From: Latrodectus hesperus
Lineage: Eukaryota > Arthropoda > Arachnida > Araneae > Theridiidae
Direction: 5' to 3'
Length of the DNA stretch: 64,000 bases
Assembly (NCBI GenBank): GCA_037975125.1
Contig: CM075857.1
Span: 19,918,997 to 19,982,996 of the forward strand
Within the stretch, counting starts at the first letter, position 1; every line of letters starts with the position of its first letter. This document shows, in pieces, positions 28,801-39,400 of this stretch. The notes below the pieces were generated by a model that was not told the DNA's origin, searched no databases, and saw only the letters and a list, made by a program, of their open reading frames with translations. The position numbers and the translations under genes are program-made.

Positions 28801-31800
28801 ATGAAACATTAAGCATAAGTTTAAACTTAAAATCTTTAGAAATCAAATACTGTTAAACAGCATGATTAAAAACAAAAAATAACTCACCTTATCAATTCTT
28901 CTCTAAGAGCCAATTCTCTTTCATGTTCTGCTTTTTCTAATCTATCCCAGGCTTTATTAATATCGGCAATCATCATTCCTTCTTTGGGAAAGTAAGGTTT
29001 TTGGTTGTTAGCCCGCATTTTGCTCATCAATGTAAATAAAGCGATTTCCAAATTGCCTTTTTCAGTGAATCTATAAAGGAATTAAAAAATTAAAAATTAT
29101 ACAAATTTTGATAGTAAATCTCTTAAAAAAAATTAAACTAATTATATACTCATTTAAGTTTTTTCCCTTATAACTAAAACTTAATTGTACAATGCAATTA
29201 AAATTACAGGAGTAAATATCTTAATTTTTAGATCCAATTAAATGCTCAAATTAGGACTTTTTAAATTATGACAAAATTTGTACTACTTTAATTAAACAAG
29301 AAATATAAAAATATCACAATTGAAGTTAACAATTATAATTGAATCTCACTTAGGAGGTTTTTCAGCAGTTCTGTAATTGTTGAATGCAGACATTTGTTGC
29401 CTAACTCCCGTTAAAGAATTGGCAAACTTTCTATCAGATAATGCTACGATTGTCTGCTCAATCCATTGAAGGAGGTCTGATGTTAGGGTTTCATACTCAT
29501 CAATAAGTTGGTCATTTTCCATAGCAAGCCCAATGACCTAAAATTTTGAAAACAAGATTTACTTTCAAGAATATGAAATTTAAAACTATGAACCAGCTAC
29601 ATCAAATAAGTTATTTTGAAATTTAAAAATTCAAGAAAACAGAAAACTAATTATCAATCCAGAAACTTACAAAATAGAACAGCAAAAACCTTTTAAAAAT
29701 AAATTGCAAACACACAAGAATAATGTTAAATTCAAATATTAAAAAATATAAAATACTTACTTTACCAATTCTCCTGCCTTGCACTGTTTCAGCTTTCATT
29801 TTAGAAAAGTAATGATAGTAAGTGACAACATATGTAATGATTGATTTTTCATCTGGACTTTCAACATATACATCTAGAAAAAACATGCCAGTTAGATACC
29901 CTATATAGCCTAAATTAGAATTTTTTAAAATAAATCTTAACAATTTATTTTAATTAAATATTCAATTTAGTTTAATTTACAATTCAAAGAAATTGTCAAT
30001 ACAAGAAAGAATTATACAATATAAACTTATACTAACAAGGTACATACAATATATTTCATATTTTCAATAACATTAGAAATGTTCTAATAAATTATCATAT
30101 TTTACTTAAATTTAGTTAGCATACAAACCTTCAGCATCCAAAAGCCTGGTGACACCCAGATTTTGTTCAGCTGTAGTGAAAGCATTATTCAGATTGTGGA
30201 TAGCATTAGATTTAGATAATTTATCATACTGTATTAAGTCAGGCCTGAAAAGTAAGTCATATTTGTAAAATCATACATATTTAATGCATATTAAAATAAA
30301 GAATAGCAACATAAGATATTTAACATTTGTTTATGGAAGAAATATTTAATTCAGTTTTTTTTTTAAATATTTGTAGAAATTACTTCAGAATAGAAAAATG
30401 AATAATATTTAAAGTATTTACACCATACAATTATGACTAAATCTGATATAATACTACCTAAAAATGTAAGAAAAAATTTATTTAAATTTGAATATTTTGA
30501 ATTTTTACTTTTATTTATTATTAGAGATGACCAAATTATGCATTGCAATACTAATGTTAAAAAACTGCAATGATTGTTAATAAATAAGATCTTTAAAAAA
30601 TTTATATATTTTTAAACACTTTATATCTTTAAACTAAACTTCGTGGCACAACAGCCCATATGGGCCAAGGCCTACAGTGTCCATAACAATTTTCATAACC
30701 GAGGGCCCTGGGGTGCAAAGCATATGTCCCAGTTAGGTGGTCAGACTAACCCAAGACCCCAATGTTTAGTTCCCAAGCATGCTTGGTACTCAATTTATCA
30801 ACCCATAGAAGGGATGAAAGGCTGATTCAACCTTGCCCAGCCCAAGATCAAACCTTTGATCTGTGCCTTGGGAGCATGAAACGCTGTCACTAAACCACCG
30901 GTCTTCCTTTATACTTTTATGTGAAATATATATTTTGAGAATTTAATATGTTTACATGGTTGATATGAACTGATATGTTAAGGCTAATACAGGTTATTCT
31001 TTCCGCTTAAATACAACTATTTAACATTCAATAAACATTAATTTCATGCAACTCAACAATTTACGTTTTCTAAGTTTCATAACATGAAAAAATATTTATA
31101 TCCACTATCAGACATATGAATCATATGAAATTATTTTAATTTCCTATATTTGAATATAACTGTAAATATTACAAAACTACTGCAAACAGTGTTAGTCCTA
31201 TTCATTTTTAAAAAATTGCTGATTAATTGACTTTTCTACATAATTACACAATATTTTATTGTGTTTGATAGATTTAGAAGCTAAAATATTACTTGACTTT
31301 CACAATATACATATTTTTTTCCTACACTTGAAATAATAACGAATGTTATTTAAAGAAAAGAAATTTCAATTTATTGGCAATATATTATTTTTACAATCAA
31401 TGTGTAAAAATTTAAAATTGCAAAATTTAAAATTACTCTCAAACATGTTTACATGACTTTATTGATTCATATATAATCCTTTCAAATAAAAATCCTAGTT
31501 AAAAAATTAAAATGTTAAATTTTTTCAAGATCTATCAAAGCCTTAAGTGTTTAAAAACAAATATTGTGATACTTTTATGTAAACTAGACATCCAATATAT
31601 TTATCCACTTCTTAAACCACATTTAATTTCAAACTTTGGACATTATGTCTTGTGATGCTCAGAAAACTAAAACTAGCACCTTAGTTGTTTGTAATTATTT
31701 CTCCAAAAACCTAGGCAAATTGCTTTACATAATGAACCTAAATTTTTTTAGTTACAAACAAGTTTAACTGAATTTCAAAAATTAAAATGACAAGTTGTGT

Positions 31801-34800
31801 TTACCTATGTTTATGAATAATAGCATTAAATGCCAAGCCATCTCTCCAACTTGTTGTGAAATTTCTTATATTAACATTAGGGTAACCTGCTGTTTTCATT
31901 TGGCACCATAATAATAATGCATCTTTAGCTGATTTTGTTTCTTGATTATCAACTTCTTCTATTGTAATGTCTTGAATCTATTAATAAGAAAGCAAATTCT
32001 TAGAAATCAAAAATTAACTTTTTTTTCACAAAAAGTTTTGATCTTTATTGAGTTAATAATTCTAAAGCATTCATCTTTAATTATTTATAATATTTTAATA
32101 ATAAAATTTTATTAAAATTCGTATAAAGAAATTAATTACCTGGAATCTCAAGATGATAGTCCATATAAGGCCAAGAGTTAAGCGTGGATTGCCATCAACA
32201 ATATCGTGTGAACCCAAGTTTTCCAAATGCACTCTCTGATCTTTAAGAAATTGTAAAGCTTTGTCTACATTTTCTAAACAGTGAATTCTCATTTTTCCTT
32301 TTGTAGGTTTTGGCTAAAATTGTAATGACAAGTATTTGATAAGTTTTGTTAAGCTTGAATATTTTATTAGAGAAATACAAATTATTAAAGAAGTTATTTA
32401 AAATATATTTTTTTATTAATAGTAGTTTACAAAGTATTTAAAACTATTCAGTTAGCTATATAATTATCTTTTAATATGAATGACTACATTCGAAGTGAAA
32501 CAAGAGCATATTAATAACTAATTATACATGAATAATTTTAGTTTTATTAACAATTCATTCCTGTATATAACCCACAGATTATGAGTTAAAAAAGATATAA
32601 ATTTTGTTGGGTATATCATATGCAGCCACAGTTAATCTGATAAAAAATTTTTTAGGAAACTTGCAATAATTAAGAAAGAAATGCCATGTTTCATAAAATG
32701 TATAACAGATGGAGATAAATGCTTTCAAGACTCAGCTAATATTTCAGCTACAACCTGTTTTGTCCAATTACATTTATTCAGTGTCATACTGCACTGTTTC
32801 GATCTAAGCTATTTTGTTCTGAAAATATTCAAGTTCATAGATCATGTGAAAGTGAAAAAGTTACTTGGCAGATTTTAAACCGAAAGCTACCGAGAAAGCA
32901 AATAAAAAAACGATAAGTGAGCTCTATGTAAGTGAAAAACAGCATGTACAATGCGAAAAAATATATAAATTATGCAAATATAGTTTAAAAATAATCCATT
33001 TATTTCATTTAACTTAAAATGAAACAAATATGTTATCTTTTTAGAAAACACATAACTTTGCATTTTAAAAATTATTAAAAACTAAAAAACTATATTTTAT
33101 TAAAATATTCTCAGAACTATTGCTCTTGGTGATCTATCGGGTGCTTTTATTTCAGTTTATCAACATTTGGTGAAAAGGTGGACACATATGGCATTCAACC
33201 AGATATTTTTCAAAATAAATGTTTTTCTGTACAATTTACTATTTTTAATGATTGTGAATTTTTTTATTTTATATGGCACCATAGTATCAGTAGTATATAT
33301 TTTGCATTATATTCGCTGAAAAATTGCTGATCGTTCAACACTTTATTTTAAGAAAAAGCCCTGCAATTAATATGGTGGTGCAGATTATATACAGGAAAAT
33401 ACAGTACTTACATCAAATACAACATAACACATTTTTCAGTAATTTTACTAAGTTTCTCATTAAATATTAAAAGTTTGTACATTTTTTAAATAAAAAATCA
33501 CTTATTTTAAAATCCTCACATAGAAAAAGATCATGGTATTTAGATTTTGAGATTATATATATACAGAATATCAAGCAACAGATGGTGCAGTGAGAGAAAA
33601 GCTTGTAATCATACACTTCATTTTTGTATATTAACAACTGCAGTGATGTTTTCTTTGCGTTTGTTTATGCATGAATAAACGTTTAGATTTTGTGTTGAGA
33701 ACTTTGCATAATTTGTATCCAAATGCATATATAAATATAAAACTTATGTAAATATAAAATTTTTTAATAGGTTTTCAAAGTAAAAAGTGAGTTATGGTTA
33801 AAAATTTAAGGAAAAAACACGTTTTAATTTTTATTAGTAACTAAATAAACTACAGATACTCAGGCTAATTTAATAAAATATGTGAACACACAAGAAAAAA
33901 ATCGCATAAGACTAAATTCAATTTTTAATTAAATTTTAAAAAAAATTAAAACACATTTTAACAGTTTTCGAAGTTAGTAAAAAGGGAAACTCTTTCCTAT
34001 TAAGAAGACATCACTTTTTAACTTTCATTTAAATTCATGAATTTAGTTTTTGATTTAATGATAAGACAATATTTCACAGATCTGAATAGTTAGAATCATT
34101 AATCTATATTAAATTTTGACAATTCTTATGTTTAACAACTGAAAATAATTAGACTAATTCTATTTATAATAATGAAGTCCACACTGCCCCATTAACAGGA
34201 AAGAGCAAAAAGATTCAAATTTAAATTCATGCACTACAATAAAATCAATTTAAGACTAAAAATATCAATTCCAATTTAGTATCGCTTATTTAAATGTGTT
34301 TTCATAAATTATAAACCACATTAGACATGTTAAGACTAGACTCACAACAAGCAATCAACTTTTCAAATTAGGTAGGATTTATCTATTTTGGGTTTTTTCC
34401 ACACAAGTTTCATATACCATGCCATAAAACTTTACTTACTCTTAAATTTATAATTTCATTCATATTTCCATCAAAACATACAAATCTAAATAAATTTTGT
34501 CCATCAGAAAATATATATTAATAACAATTATTAAATACAGTAAAAGTTATTTAAGTTTTTAAAAGTTAAAATTATTTAATGTTGAAAAACCTATAAACTT
34601 AAATTACAATCATAAAATTTTTAATATATTACTGTTAAAAACAATAAAGAAAAATCATATGAAGTAAAGAAAATACATTTCCACAACCTTAAAAGAATTG
34701 TTAAAAATTAATTTTTTTCCTTTACACCAAAAATAGTAATTGTTTAAAATTATCGTTGTAAAGAATCTTACTTTGAAATCAAGGATAAACTACATCAATC

Positions 34801-36449
34801 GTCTAAAAACAAAAATGATTTTGATCAATCTATTACACTGATTAAAAAATTAAATATGTTCAAAAACTAGCATTATTGAATGGTAAATAAACAATGACAT
34901 TTATATCAAATTAATGGTTTGGTTTGTTTGTCGCTCAACGGTCATTTTTTGCACATGAGGGCTAATTAGACCAGGACCTACGGTTTAAAGTGGATTCCGA
35001 ACCACTACAAACATCCATGCCCAAGTTGGGATTCGAACCCACGAACTGTTGAACCGAGGGCAATAGCGCTAACCATTCGGCTGCCAGCTCGGCATATCAA
35101 ATAAATGAAATTTGTATACAATGCAATGAAGAGTCTAAACAAATTAAAACTCAAAAACTAACATGACAAAATCATATGCGCTTAATTTAATGGTACAGAT
35201 TGTAGAATGAATTTTTTAACTTTTGAAATTACTTTTTACAGTACCAAAACGATGACTGGTAAAATTGAGATCTATGACTTTAAATTTCTAATTACTACAA
35301 ACATGGAAAATAAACCTGTAAATTATTGAATACAAGATCTGAATGCTAACCATTAAACTGTGAACTCTGGTAAGTAACAGAAATTGAAAAAACAAGCATG
35401 AGAAAACTGGAAAAAAGAGTTACTTCTATTTAAGCAAAGAATTATACAGAACATTTTAAGAAAGAAAACTTATCAGTTTTAAAACATTTTAAATCAGAAA
35501 ATAAGCTTTGCATATTTTAATAGTAAAAACTTATTCAAAATATTCAGTTTTTAACTACTTTAACCATTTTTTAAAAATTTCTTTTAATTTTAGTTTGTTT
35601 AAAAAAATACATTTTTACAAGCAAACTTTTTCATTTGTCAATTCAAAAATCAAATATTAAAAAATTTTTGCATTTGATTTTTACAAAAATATTAATTTTA
35701 ATTAAAACTTATTTACAATATTAAATCTCATTAATTTAAAATTGATCTTGCAAAAAGAATAACTCACATAACATTAGGATAAGGAATACTTCAGACATTA
35801 ACACTTCTAGAAATAAGCAAAAACAACCTATACTTACTAATCTTTCTCCTGACAATATTTCTAGTAATTTGATTAGCATTTTACCATCTCTAAGATCTGT
35901 ATACAAATCGGATATTCTACTGTTGGCACGTACAAGATGTGAATTTACCCATTTACAAAATGTTTTCTTTTGTACTGCTTCTCTCTCATCTGTAAAAGTT
36001 TCAGTTTAGAATGCACATATTTATAGAAAATAAAGCAAAATAAATTATAAATGCATATTTTCTAGATAATTTTAAATGAAGTTAGAGCATTTATATTACC
36101 TTAGATAAGAACTTTACCTTGAAATTTGCTACATGAAATGTATTGAAACATAACTACTTGATAAACAAATTTAGAAAATCTAAATCACTTATGCAAAAAT
36201 TAAAAATATCAATATTTCATTTAAAAATCAATTGGCTAAATATTACAAATTACAGAGAAGAGTGTTTCCAATTTTTTTATTATAACAAAATCACATTACA
36301 AGATAATTAAATAACAGACCTGCTAAGGCTTTTATCCTGGATCGTTCAAATAACCTAGATGAACTGTTTCCTCCATCATAATCATAATCATCAAGCTCCT
36401 GTTGATTAACAGGATCCCACCGGACTGCAACAGATATATCTGTTGTCAT
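2415..36449 (-). CDS. beta-Spec: Spectrin beta chain (conventional beta-spectrin), 3' end outside window
   Basis: Submembrane scaffold protein that pairs with alpha-spectrin, cross-links actin and binds ankyrin. The ATG at 36,449-36,447 opens [13 protein letters not shown], the expected arthropod N terminus. Coding exons, 5' to 3': 36449-36320, 35989-35838, 32313-32140, 31977-31805, 30244-30129, 29873-29761, 29537-29350, 29070-28888, 28795-28538, 28418-28280, 27458-27302, 26662-26418, 26335-26135, 26049-25933, 24744-24667, 24567-24403, 24030-23828, 23468-23372, 22581-22453, 21046-20996, 19647-19582, 19490-19215, 18254-18087, 16922-16750, 16661-16571, 15476-15330, 11916-11644, 11347-11217, 10892-10706, 10633-10433, 9139-8931, 8625-8421, 8309-8046, 7372-7262, 7178-6934, 4140-4002, 3908-3824, 3730-3639, 2717-2613, 2533-2415. 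All have AG/GT borders and join in phase, giving 2,118 codons and ending in phase 2. About 170 residues, including the expected PH domain, lie beyond the window. No stop or frameshift was seen in any exon. Individual borders may be off by one base. Confidence 0.97.
2948..3177. repeat. (TA)n microsatellite grading into (TACATA)n
   Basis: About 72 bp of pure TA followed by about 155 bp of interspersed TA and CATA units, in the spectrin intron 2718-3638. Long Tyr-Ile reading frames across it are artefacts of the repeat. Confidence 0.97.
4141..6933. other. Spectrin intron (2.8 kb) with an old repeat relic
   Basis: Mostly AT-rich and featureless. The less AT-rich stretch 5,220-5,700 stands out. 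Within it, 5,330-5,400 read on the minus strand matches the body of the microsatellite-tailed element at 57.9 kb (GGAGAGGAGGGTGCCA followed by GTTCAAAAT), so it is a decayed copy of that family. A tRNA-like GATTGAACC word at 5,661 may mark another relic. No exon was found. Confidence 0.6.
5325..5410 (-). repeat. Decayed copy of the 57.6-58.3 kb microsatellite-tailed element
   Basis: Minus-strand reading gives GGAGAGGAGGGTGCCAACTC and, about 35 bases on, GTTCAAAATCATGAG. Copy 57,898-57,960 has the same words with a few substitutions. No tail or target duplication is recognisable. Confidence 0.55.
6934..8625 (-). other. beta-Spec: beta-spectrin exons 33-36: repeats 14-15, ankyrin-binding region
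   Basis: Residues about 1664-1938, in exons 8625-8421, 8309-8046, 7372-7262 and 7178-6934. Clear anchors are [39 protein letters not shown] and [13 protein letters not shown]. By position this covers repeats 14-15, the ankyrin-docking site of beta-spectrins. That assignment follows from family knowledge and residue numbering, not from a direct structural read. Confidence 0.9.
8931..11916 (-). other. beta-Spec: beta-spectrin exons 28-32: repeats about 11-13
   Basis: Residues about 1331-1663, in exons 11916-11644, 11347-11217, 10892-10706, 10633-10433 and 9139-8931. Motifs include [27 protein letters not shown] and [16 protein letters not shown], each the start of a repeat. Phases are 0, 2, 0, 0, 2. 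Nothing is missing relative to insect beta-spectrin as I remember it. Confidence 0.94.
9140..10432. other. Spectrin intron (1.3 kb), no recognisable feature
   Basis: AT-rich intron between the exons ending at 10,433 and starting at 9,139. Both strands were read; no repeat word or coding stretch stood out. Confidence 0.6.
12868..13225 (+). pseudogene. Chimeric frame in the LINE derivative (N-terminal frame joined to ORF2 tail in another frame)
   Basis: From the ATG at 12,868 a frame of about 118 codons starts [15 protein letters not shown]. It continues through an acidic, Ser/Thr-rich stretch ([17 protein letters not shown]) and then runs out of frame through the ORF2-derived tail. Copy 2 keeps the same frame open, with one extra serine codon. 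I do not recognise a domain. It may be the start of ORF1 of the parent LINE. No function can be claimed. Confidence 0.5.
13120..13326 (+). pseudogene. LINE ORF2 C-terminal tail inside copy 1
   Basis: A 68-codon frame with the post-RNase H zinc module: [22 protein letters not shown]. The first half of the CX2C pair is altered (C-W-K-Y); copy 2 has C-W-K-C. It ends [10 protein letters not shown] and stop. It is a different subfamily from the ORF2 tail at 273-750 but has the same architecture. Confidence 0.75.
13793..14253. mobile_element. Possible decayed MITE in spectrin intron
   Basis: The left end reads CATACCTGCCAACCTT and the right end, reverse-complemented, reads CATAGCTACCATCTTT, about 11 of 16 matching. 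Both ends contain AAATCAGTAAA words. The size of 460 bp suits a MITE. There is no clean target duplication and no transposase, so this may be chance in AT-rich DNA. Confidence 0.3.
14260..15329. other. Rest of the 3.4-kb spectrin intron
   Basis: AT-rich sequence with no recognisable feature. The coding exon begins at 15,330. Confidence 0.55.
15865..15970 (-). repeat. Old SINE-B fragment (intronic, sense)
   Basis: AGGGCTGATTAGAC, TTTAAAATGAATCC, CATTACAAACTTTCAAGCCCAA match, in order, the better copy at 34,920-35,094. The tRNA-like head is eroded. Confidence 0.6.
16252..16276. repeat. Poly(T) tract of about 25 bases
   Basis: Uninterrupted T run on the plus strand within the spectrin intron 15,477-16,570. 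It is poly(A) on the coding strand. No retrocopy was found next to it. Confidence 0.9.
17800..17942 (-). repeat. Old SINE-B fragment (intronic, sense)
   Basis: CAGTTTGAAATGGATTACAA, ATTACAAATTTTCAAGC, then AACCTTTCAACTAGCAGCTTG match the body and the tRNA-like head of the 34.9-kb copy, with heavy divergence. Confidence 0.6.
20233..20312 (-). repeat. Old SINE-B fragment (intronic, sense)
   Basis: TTAAAAAGTGGATTCTGAAA then ACTACAATCATCCAAGCC and GAAGTGAGACTT line up with the middle of the 34.9-kb copy (AAAGTGGATTCCGAACC, ACTACAAACATCCATGCCC). Confidence 0.6.
21915..22072 (-). repeat. SINE-B copy (intronic, sense)
   Basis: AAACCACTACAAACATCCAG, CCCAAGGTGGGATTATAACT and TTTAGCTACCAGCTCAGCC correspond, base for base apart from scattered changes, to the 34.9-kb copy. 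The B-box word is mutated (GGGATTATAAC for GGGATTCGAAC). Confidence 0.75.
25807..25873. repeat. (TA)n microsatellite
   Basis: About 33 TA units in the intron between exons starting at 24,744 and ending at 25,933. Confidence 0.97.
26663..28279. other. Spectrin introns around exon 12
   Basis: Introns 26,663-27,301 and 27,459-28,279. The second holds a SINE-B relic (27,797-27,940) and a short (TA)n at about 28,046-28,075. Otherwise I see nothing. Confidence 0.55.
27797..27940 (-). repeat. SINE-B copy (intronic, sense)
   Basis: Words shared with the 34.9-kb copy, in order: TTTGTC...TCAAC, CACTAGGGCTAATCAGACC, AAAGTGG, ACCATTACCAACATTCAAGCC, CACGAACTGTTGAA. The promoter head at the right end is lost. 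Confidence 0.75.
30245..31804. other. Spectrin intron (1.6 kb) carrying SINE-E
   Basis: AT-rich intron except for the SINE at 30,638-30,905, whose base composition stands out sharply. Nothing else was seen. Confidence 0.6.
30638..30905 (-). mobile_element. SINE-E, tRNA-derived (about 268 bp)
   Basis: Read on the minus strand it opens with a pol III promoter-like head: A-box candidate GGTGGTTTAGTGACAGCG, and B-box candidate AGGTTTGATCTTGG about 35 bases on. The body contains CAAGCATGCTTG. It ends TTGGCCCATATGGGCTGTTG, which includes a perfect 12-base palindrome (GCCCATATGGGC). It is much richer in G+C than the intron around it, and sense to spectrin. I could not find a convincing target duplication. 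Confidence 0.75.
34920..35094 (-). mobile_element. SINE-B, best-preserved copy (about 175 bp), tRNA-derived
   Basis: On the minus strand the head reads GCCGAGCTGGCAGCCGAATG (A box within TGGCAGCCGAATGG). The B box GGGTTCGAATCCC follows at about 35,030. The tail is a conserved non-tRNA segment (GTAGTGGTTCGGAATCCAC, GGTCTAATTAGCCCTCATG). The tRNA-like promoter and lack of a protein make a SINE the best reading. It lies in a spectrin intron in the sense direction and is the reference copy for the decayed relatives elsewhere in the gene. Confidence 0.85.
35240..35375 (-). repeat. Possible SINE-B relic
   Basis: ATTACTACAAACATGG and GCTAACCATTAAACTGTGAACTC suggest the body and head of SINE-B about 150 bp from the intact copy, but divergence is high. 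Confidence 0.4.
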
Positions 36450-36465
36450 GGCTTAGCTTTCAACC
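36450..36465 (-). other. beta-Spec: 5' UTR part of the first coding exon
   Basis: The acceptor AG on the minus strand ends at 36,466. The 16 bases GGTTGAAAGCTAAGCC precede the ATG, so the leader must continue in at least one upstream exon. Confidence 0.8.
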
Positions 36466-39400
36466 CTGTCAATCAAGATATTATTAGCAGAATTTATAAC
36501 TAAACAATATTTTATCACCAAACTCAACATTAAAATATCAAAACTTAAGAACTTACTAAAATAAATTTGCAAACAAAAATTTTTAAATACTTAAAAGATA
36601 AATTATATAAACTTATAAAACTAATTTTTTCTATTATCATGTAGGAAATATATATCAAAATTTTAATAGACTAAATTTTAAGGCAATTTTTTTTAAAAAT
36701 GTTGAAAGTAATAAAGAAGAATTTGAATTCAATCACAGATAAATAATTCAAATAGAACATAGAACTTGAGCAGAAATAAATTGAAAAAAATGAAATGCAT
36801 ATTTTATCTAAAAATAACTTTATAGGACAACCTTAATTTTTTACAATTACTTTAACTTACATCTTAAACAAGTTCTCTAATATTATAATTTATAGGGGTG
36901 ATAGCAATTATTTTCAAAATAAAGTTTTAAAGCCTTAAATTCTCTATTAAACATTAAAAATTATCAGTGGTCAAAATAATTTTACTATTCTCATAAAAAT
37001 ATTGATTTGTTAATACATTCTAGCCTTATAAAACAAGAAGTTCTAAACTAAAAGGAATGTCCTTAAATAATAAATATAAAAATGATTAATACTATAACAA
37101 ATGGTTTTAATTTTAAAAAAATTGCATAAATATATTTGTATGGTAAAAATTCAAATTCATTAACATTTTTTTCCTAAAATTATTCCCTTAATAGTTATCT
37201 TATTCTTTTAATGAGAGGAAGAAAAAAGAAAAAAAAGAATAATTTACGAAAGGAAGTTCAGCTTAAAACAATATGAAGAGCTTGTGGGCAGACCATTACT
37301 TAATTCAAAGGCTCACTACATCTAATTTTAGGTCTGAGTCAGAAAGAGTTCATGCTGGTATGACTTATTGTTGTGGGGATTATTAAAACAATAGGTTCCA
37401 TCAATAGGGGTCAAGTCCATATTAAATGAAAAAATGAGAAACTAAAAAATCCTAATGTGTACATTATTCATTCATTATTTATTTTGTTAATTATTGAAAA
37501 CTTACCCTCAAAATACCAGTCAGAATTCTAATATTAATTTTTAAAGTTACATTTCTTTAAAGATATCTATAAATAATTGATAAGTAAATAAGGATTTTTA
37601 AAACTAAGAGATTTATCTTAAAATAACTTACATGAAAATAACTACCTGCTCTTATAGTTCTTAACTTAGTTTTTATTTTATATTTGTTATTTTTTCAAAA
37701 CATTTATATAGATATAAAATAATTTAATATTTTAAGATACATACACAGAAAAAATTCCTTAACAAATTTTCTAAGTTACCTTCTAATAATTCCCCTTTTC
37801 GTATCAGATTTTCTTCGGGTCAGTGGTCTTATAGACCTTGTCTGACTTTGTCAGACAAAAGGAGGATAAGCCACAATACAACAACAACAAATTTTTTATT
37901 CTAATTTTCATTAATTATTAGTTTAAGCAATTTAATATTCAATACATAATGATGACATAAAAATAAAACTAACTTTAATAATATATATTGTTGCAAATAA
38001 CATTCATTAAATAATGCATTTACACTTCATTCTAAACTGACAGAAATTACAATAAAGCAATTTTAGGAACACCCCTGTAACACTTAAAATTTTAGTTGAT
38101 TTGCCCATGGCCAAGCAGCCTTGGAAAAGAGCATGGCTTTCTTAACAAGGGCTTTACAAGACCCATTTACAGTATTACATATAAATTTTATGTTTAAATT
38201 TTATTTTTTCAATAGATTAGTCTATTTTTAATAATCTAAATATTAGCTAGTCAGAAAATAAATACAGCATTGATCTGGGTCTAACTTAGCATGTGTTAAA
38301 TATTCCAGAACATATTTTCTCAAGAATTTTCTTAGTTGATGCTTAATTATATATTCAACAAATTTTCCATAAAATCAATATAAATTTTTGCTATTCAGGT
38401 TATTAAAATTCAGCATTTAACATAACTATTTTAAGTAACAGTACATAATTAACATTAATAAAAATAAATTATTAAATGTATAAAGTTAAATATATCAATA
38501 TAATGAACAGCATTAAACTAGATTATTAAAATTAATATTTCTTACATTATTTATAACTTTGTTTAATTTTAAACAATTAGAAAATTTTTTTTAAATTTAC
38601 ACATCTATTAAAAAACAATAATTATATATGCATACATTATATAAAATATAACTTCAAATCAAATTTTGCAAAATAATGAATCTTTCTCTTATTATTGTGG
38701 GAAAGTGCTTTGAGATTTTTAATTTTAAAACTAGTTTTGGTTTCGATATAATGTGTTGTCATTCATTATTCACTTTTTAATAATTCATTATCTTGTTTGT
38801 ATATATTGTACATATAAAAAACAATACTTTAATTACTGCACAGTTTTTAAAAAGATAAAGCATAAAATAAAGTTATTAATGATTTTTAAAGCTTAGGATT
38901 TATTTAAAAAATTTACACACATATTCAGACACTAACATAAAAAATACAAAAGATTGGTCATTAAGCTATGTCTTAAGCATAAGAAAGTAAAAGAAAAAAA
39001 TACACATAATTTTCTTTACATACAACACTAAAAATTAACCAAATTAAAAGCAATAATATAAAAATAGTTAAATGAAACAATTAAATACACACACACACAA
39101 AAATTTAAACAATCTATATAATCCAAACTGATATTCTTTTCTAAATTTTAAAAAAGTATTTCATTTTCTAAATTTATCGATTATTTTTCATTTTATATTA
39201 ATCTTAAAGATATTTTTACTGGATCTAAAAAATCTTAACAGAATTATCAATTAGAAAACAAGTACAGTAGCTTTAGTTAATTATTTTATTTATAATTGAT
39301 AATTAAGAGTTTCCTTTACACATTTAAATATTACTAAAATAAAAATAACTTTTTGGAGTCCTTTACTTTACAAATATTTAGTTTTAAGAGAATTTTTAAA

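Larger units (their letters stand above)
26135..29537 (-). other. beta-Spec: beta-spectrin exons 8-14: linker and first spectrin repeats
   Basis: Residues about 287-743, in exons 29537-29350, 29070-28888, 28795-28538, 28418-28280, 27458-27302, 26662-26418 and 26335-26135. The segment begins with the helix after CH2 ([11 protein letters not shown]) and moves into about four triple-helical repeats. Anchor motifs include [36 protein letters not shown] and [13 protein letters not shown]. No SH3 insertion is present, as expected for a beta rather than an alpha chain. Confidence 0.95.
32314..35837. other. Spectrin intron (3.5 kb) between CH1 exons
   Basis: AT-rich. It holds one clear SINE-B (34,920-35,094) and one doubtful relic (35,240-35,375). 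The stretch 32,590-34,900 shows no feature that I can support; a 65-codon plus-strand frame at 32,681 has no recognisable content. Confidence 0.55.
29761..36449 (-). other. beta-Spec: beta-spectrin exons 2-7: N terminus and tandem calponin-homology (actin-binding) domains
   Basis: Residues 1 to about 286, in exons 36449-36320, 35989-35838, 32313-32140, 31977-31805, 30244-30129 and 29873-29761. CH1 (about 50-155) shows the hallmarks [31 protein letters not shown] and [13 protein letters not shown]2 (about 168-275) shows [31 protein letters not shown] and [18 protein letters not shown]. These are the actin-binding surfaces of the spectrin/alpha-actinin family. The two long introns that split this region carry SINEs (34.9 kb and 30.7 kb). 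Confidence 0.96.

Noticed and set aside
32681..32878. 65-codon plus-strand frame in a spectrin intron, possible nested gene
   Set aside because: No recognisable domain, and composition does not differ from the surrounding intron.
34920..35094. Possible functional tRNA gene
   Set aside because: Good A and B boxes but no acceptor stem or intact anticodon arm, and related copies occur in other introns, so it is a SINE. The same reasoning applies to the heads at 41.2, 48.9, 54.9, 57.5, 58.7 and 60.6 kb.
2415..36449. beta-heavy spectrin (karst-type) or alpha-spectrin
   Set aside because: Starts with paired CH domains (excludes alpha), shows no SH3 insertion, and residue positions match a conventional beta chain of about 2,300 residues, not the much longer beta-heavy form.
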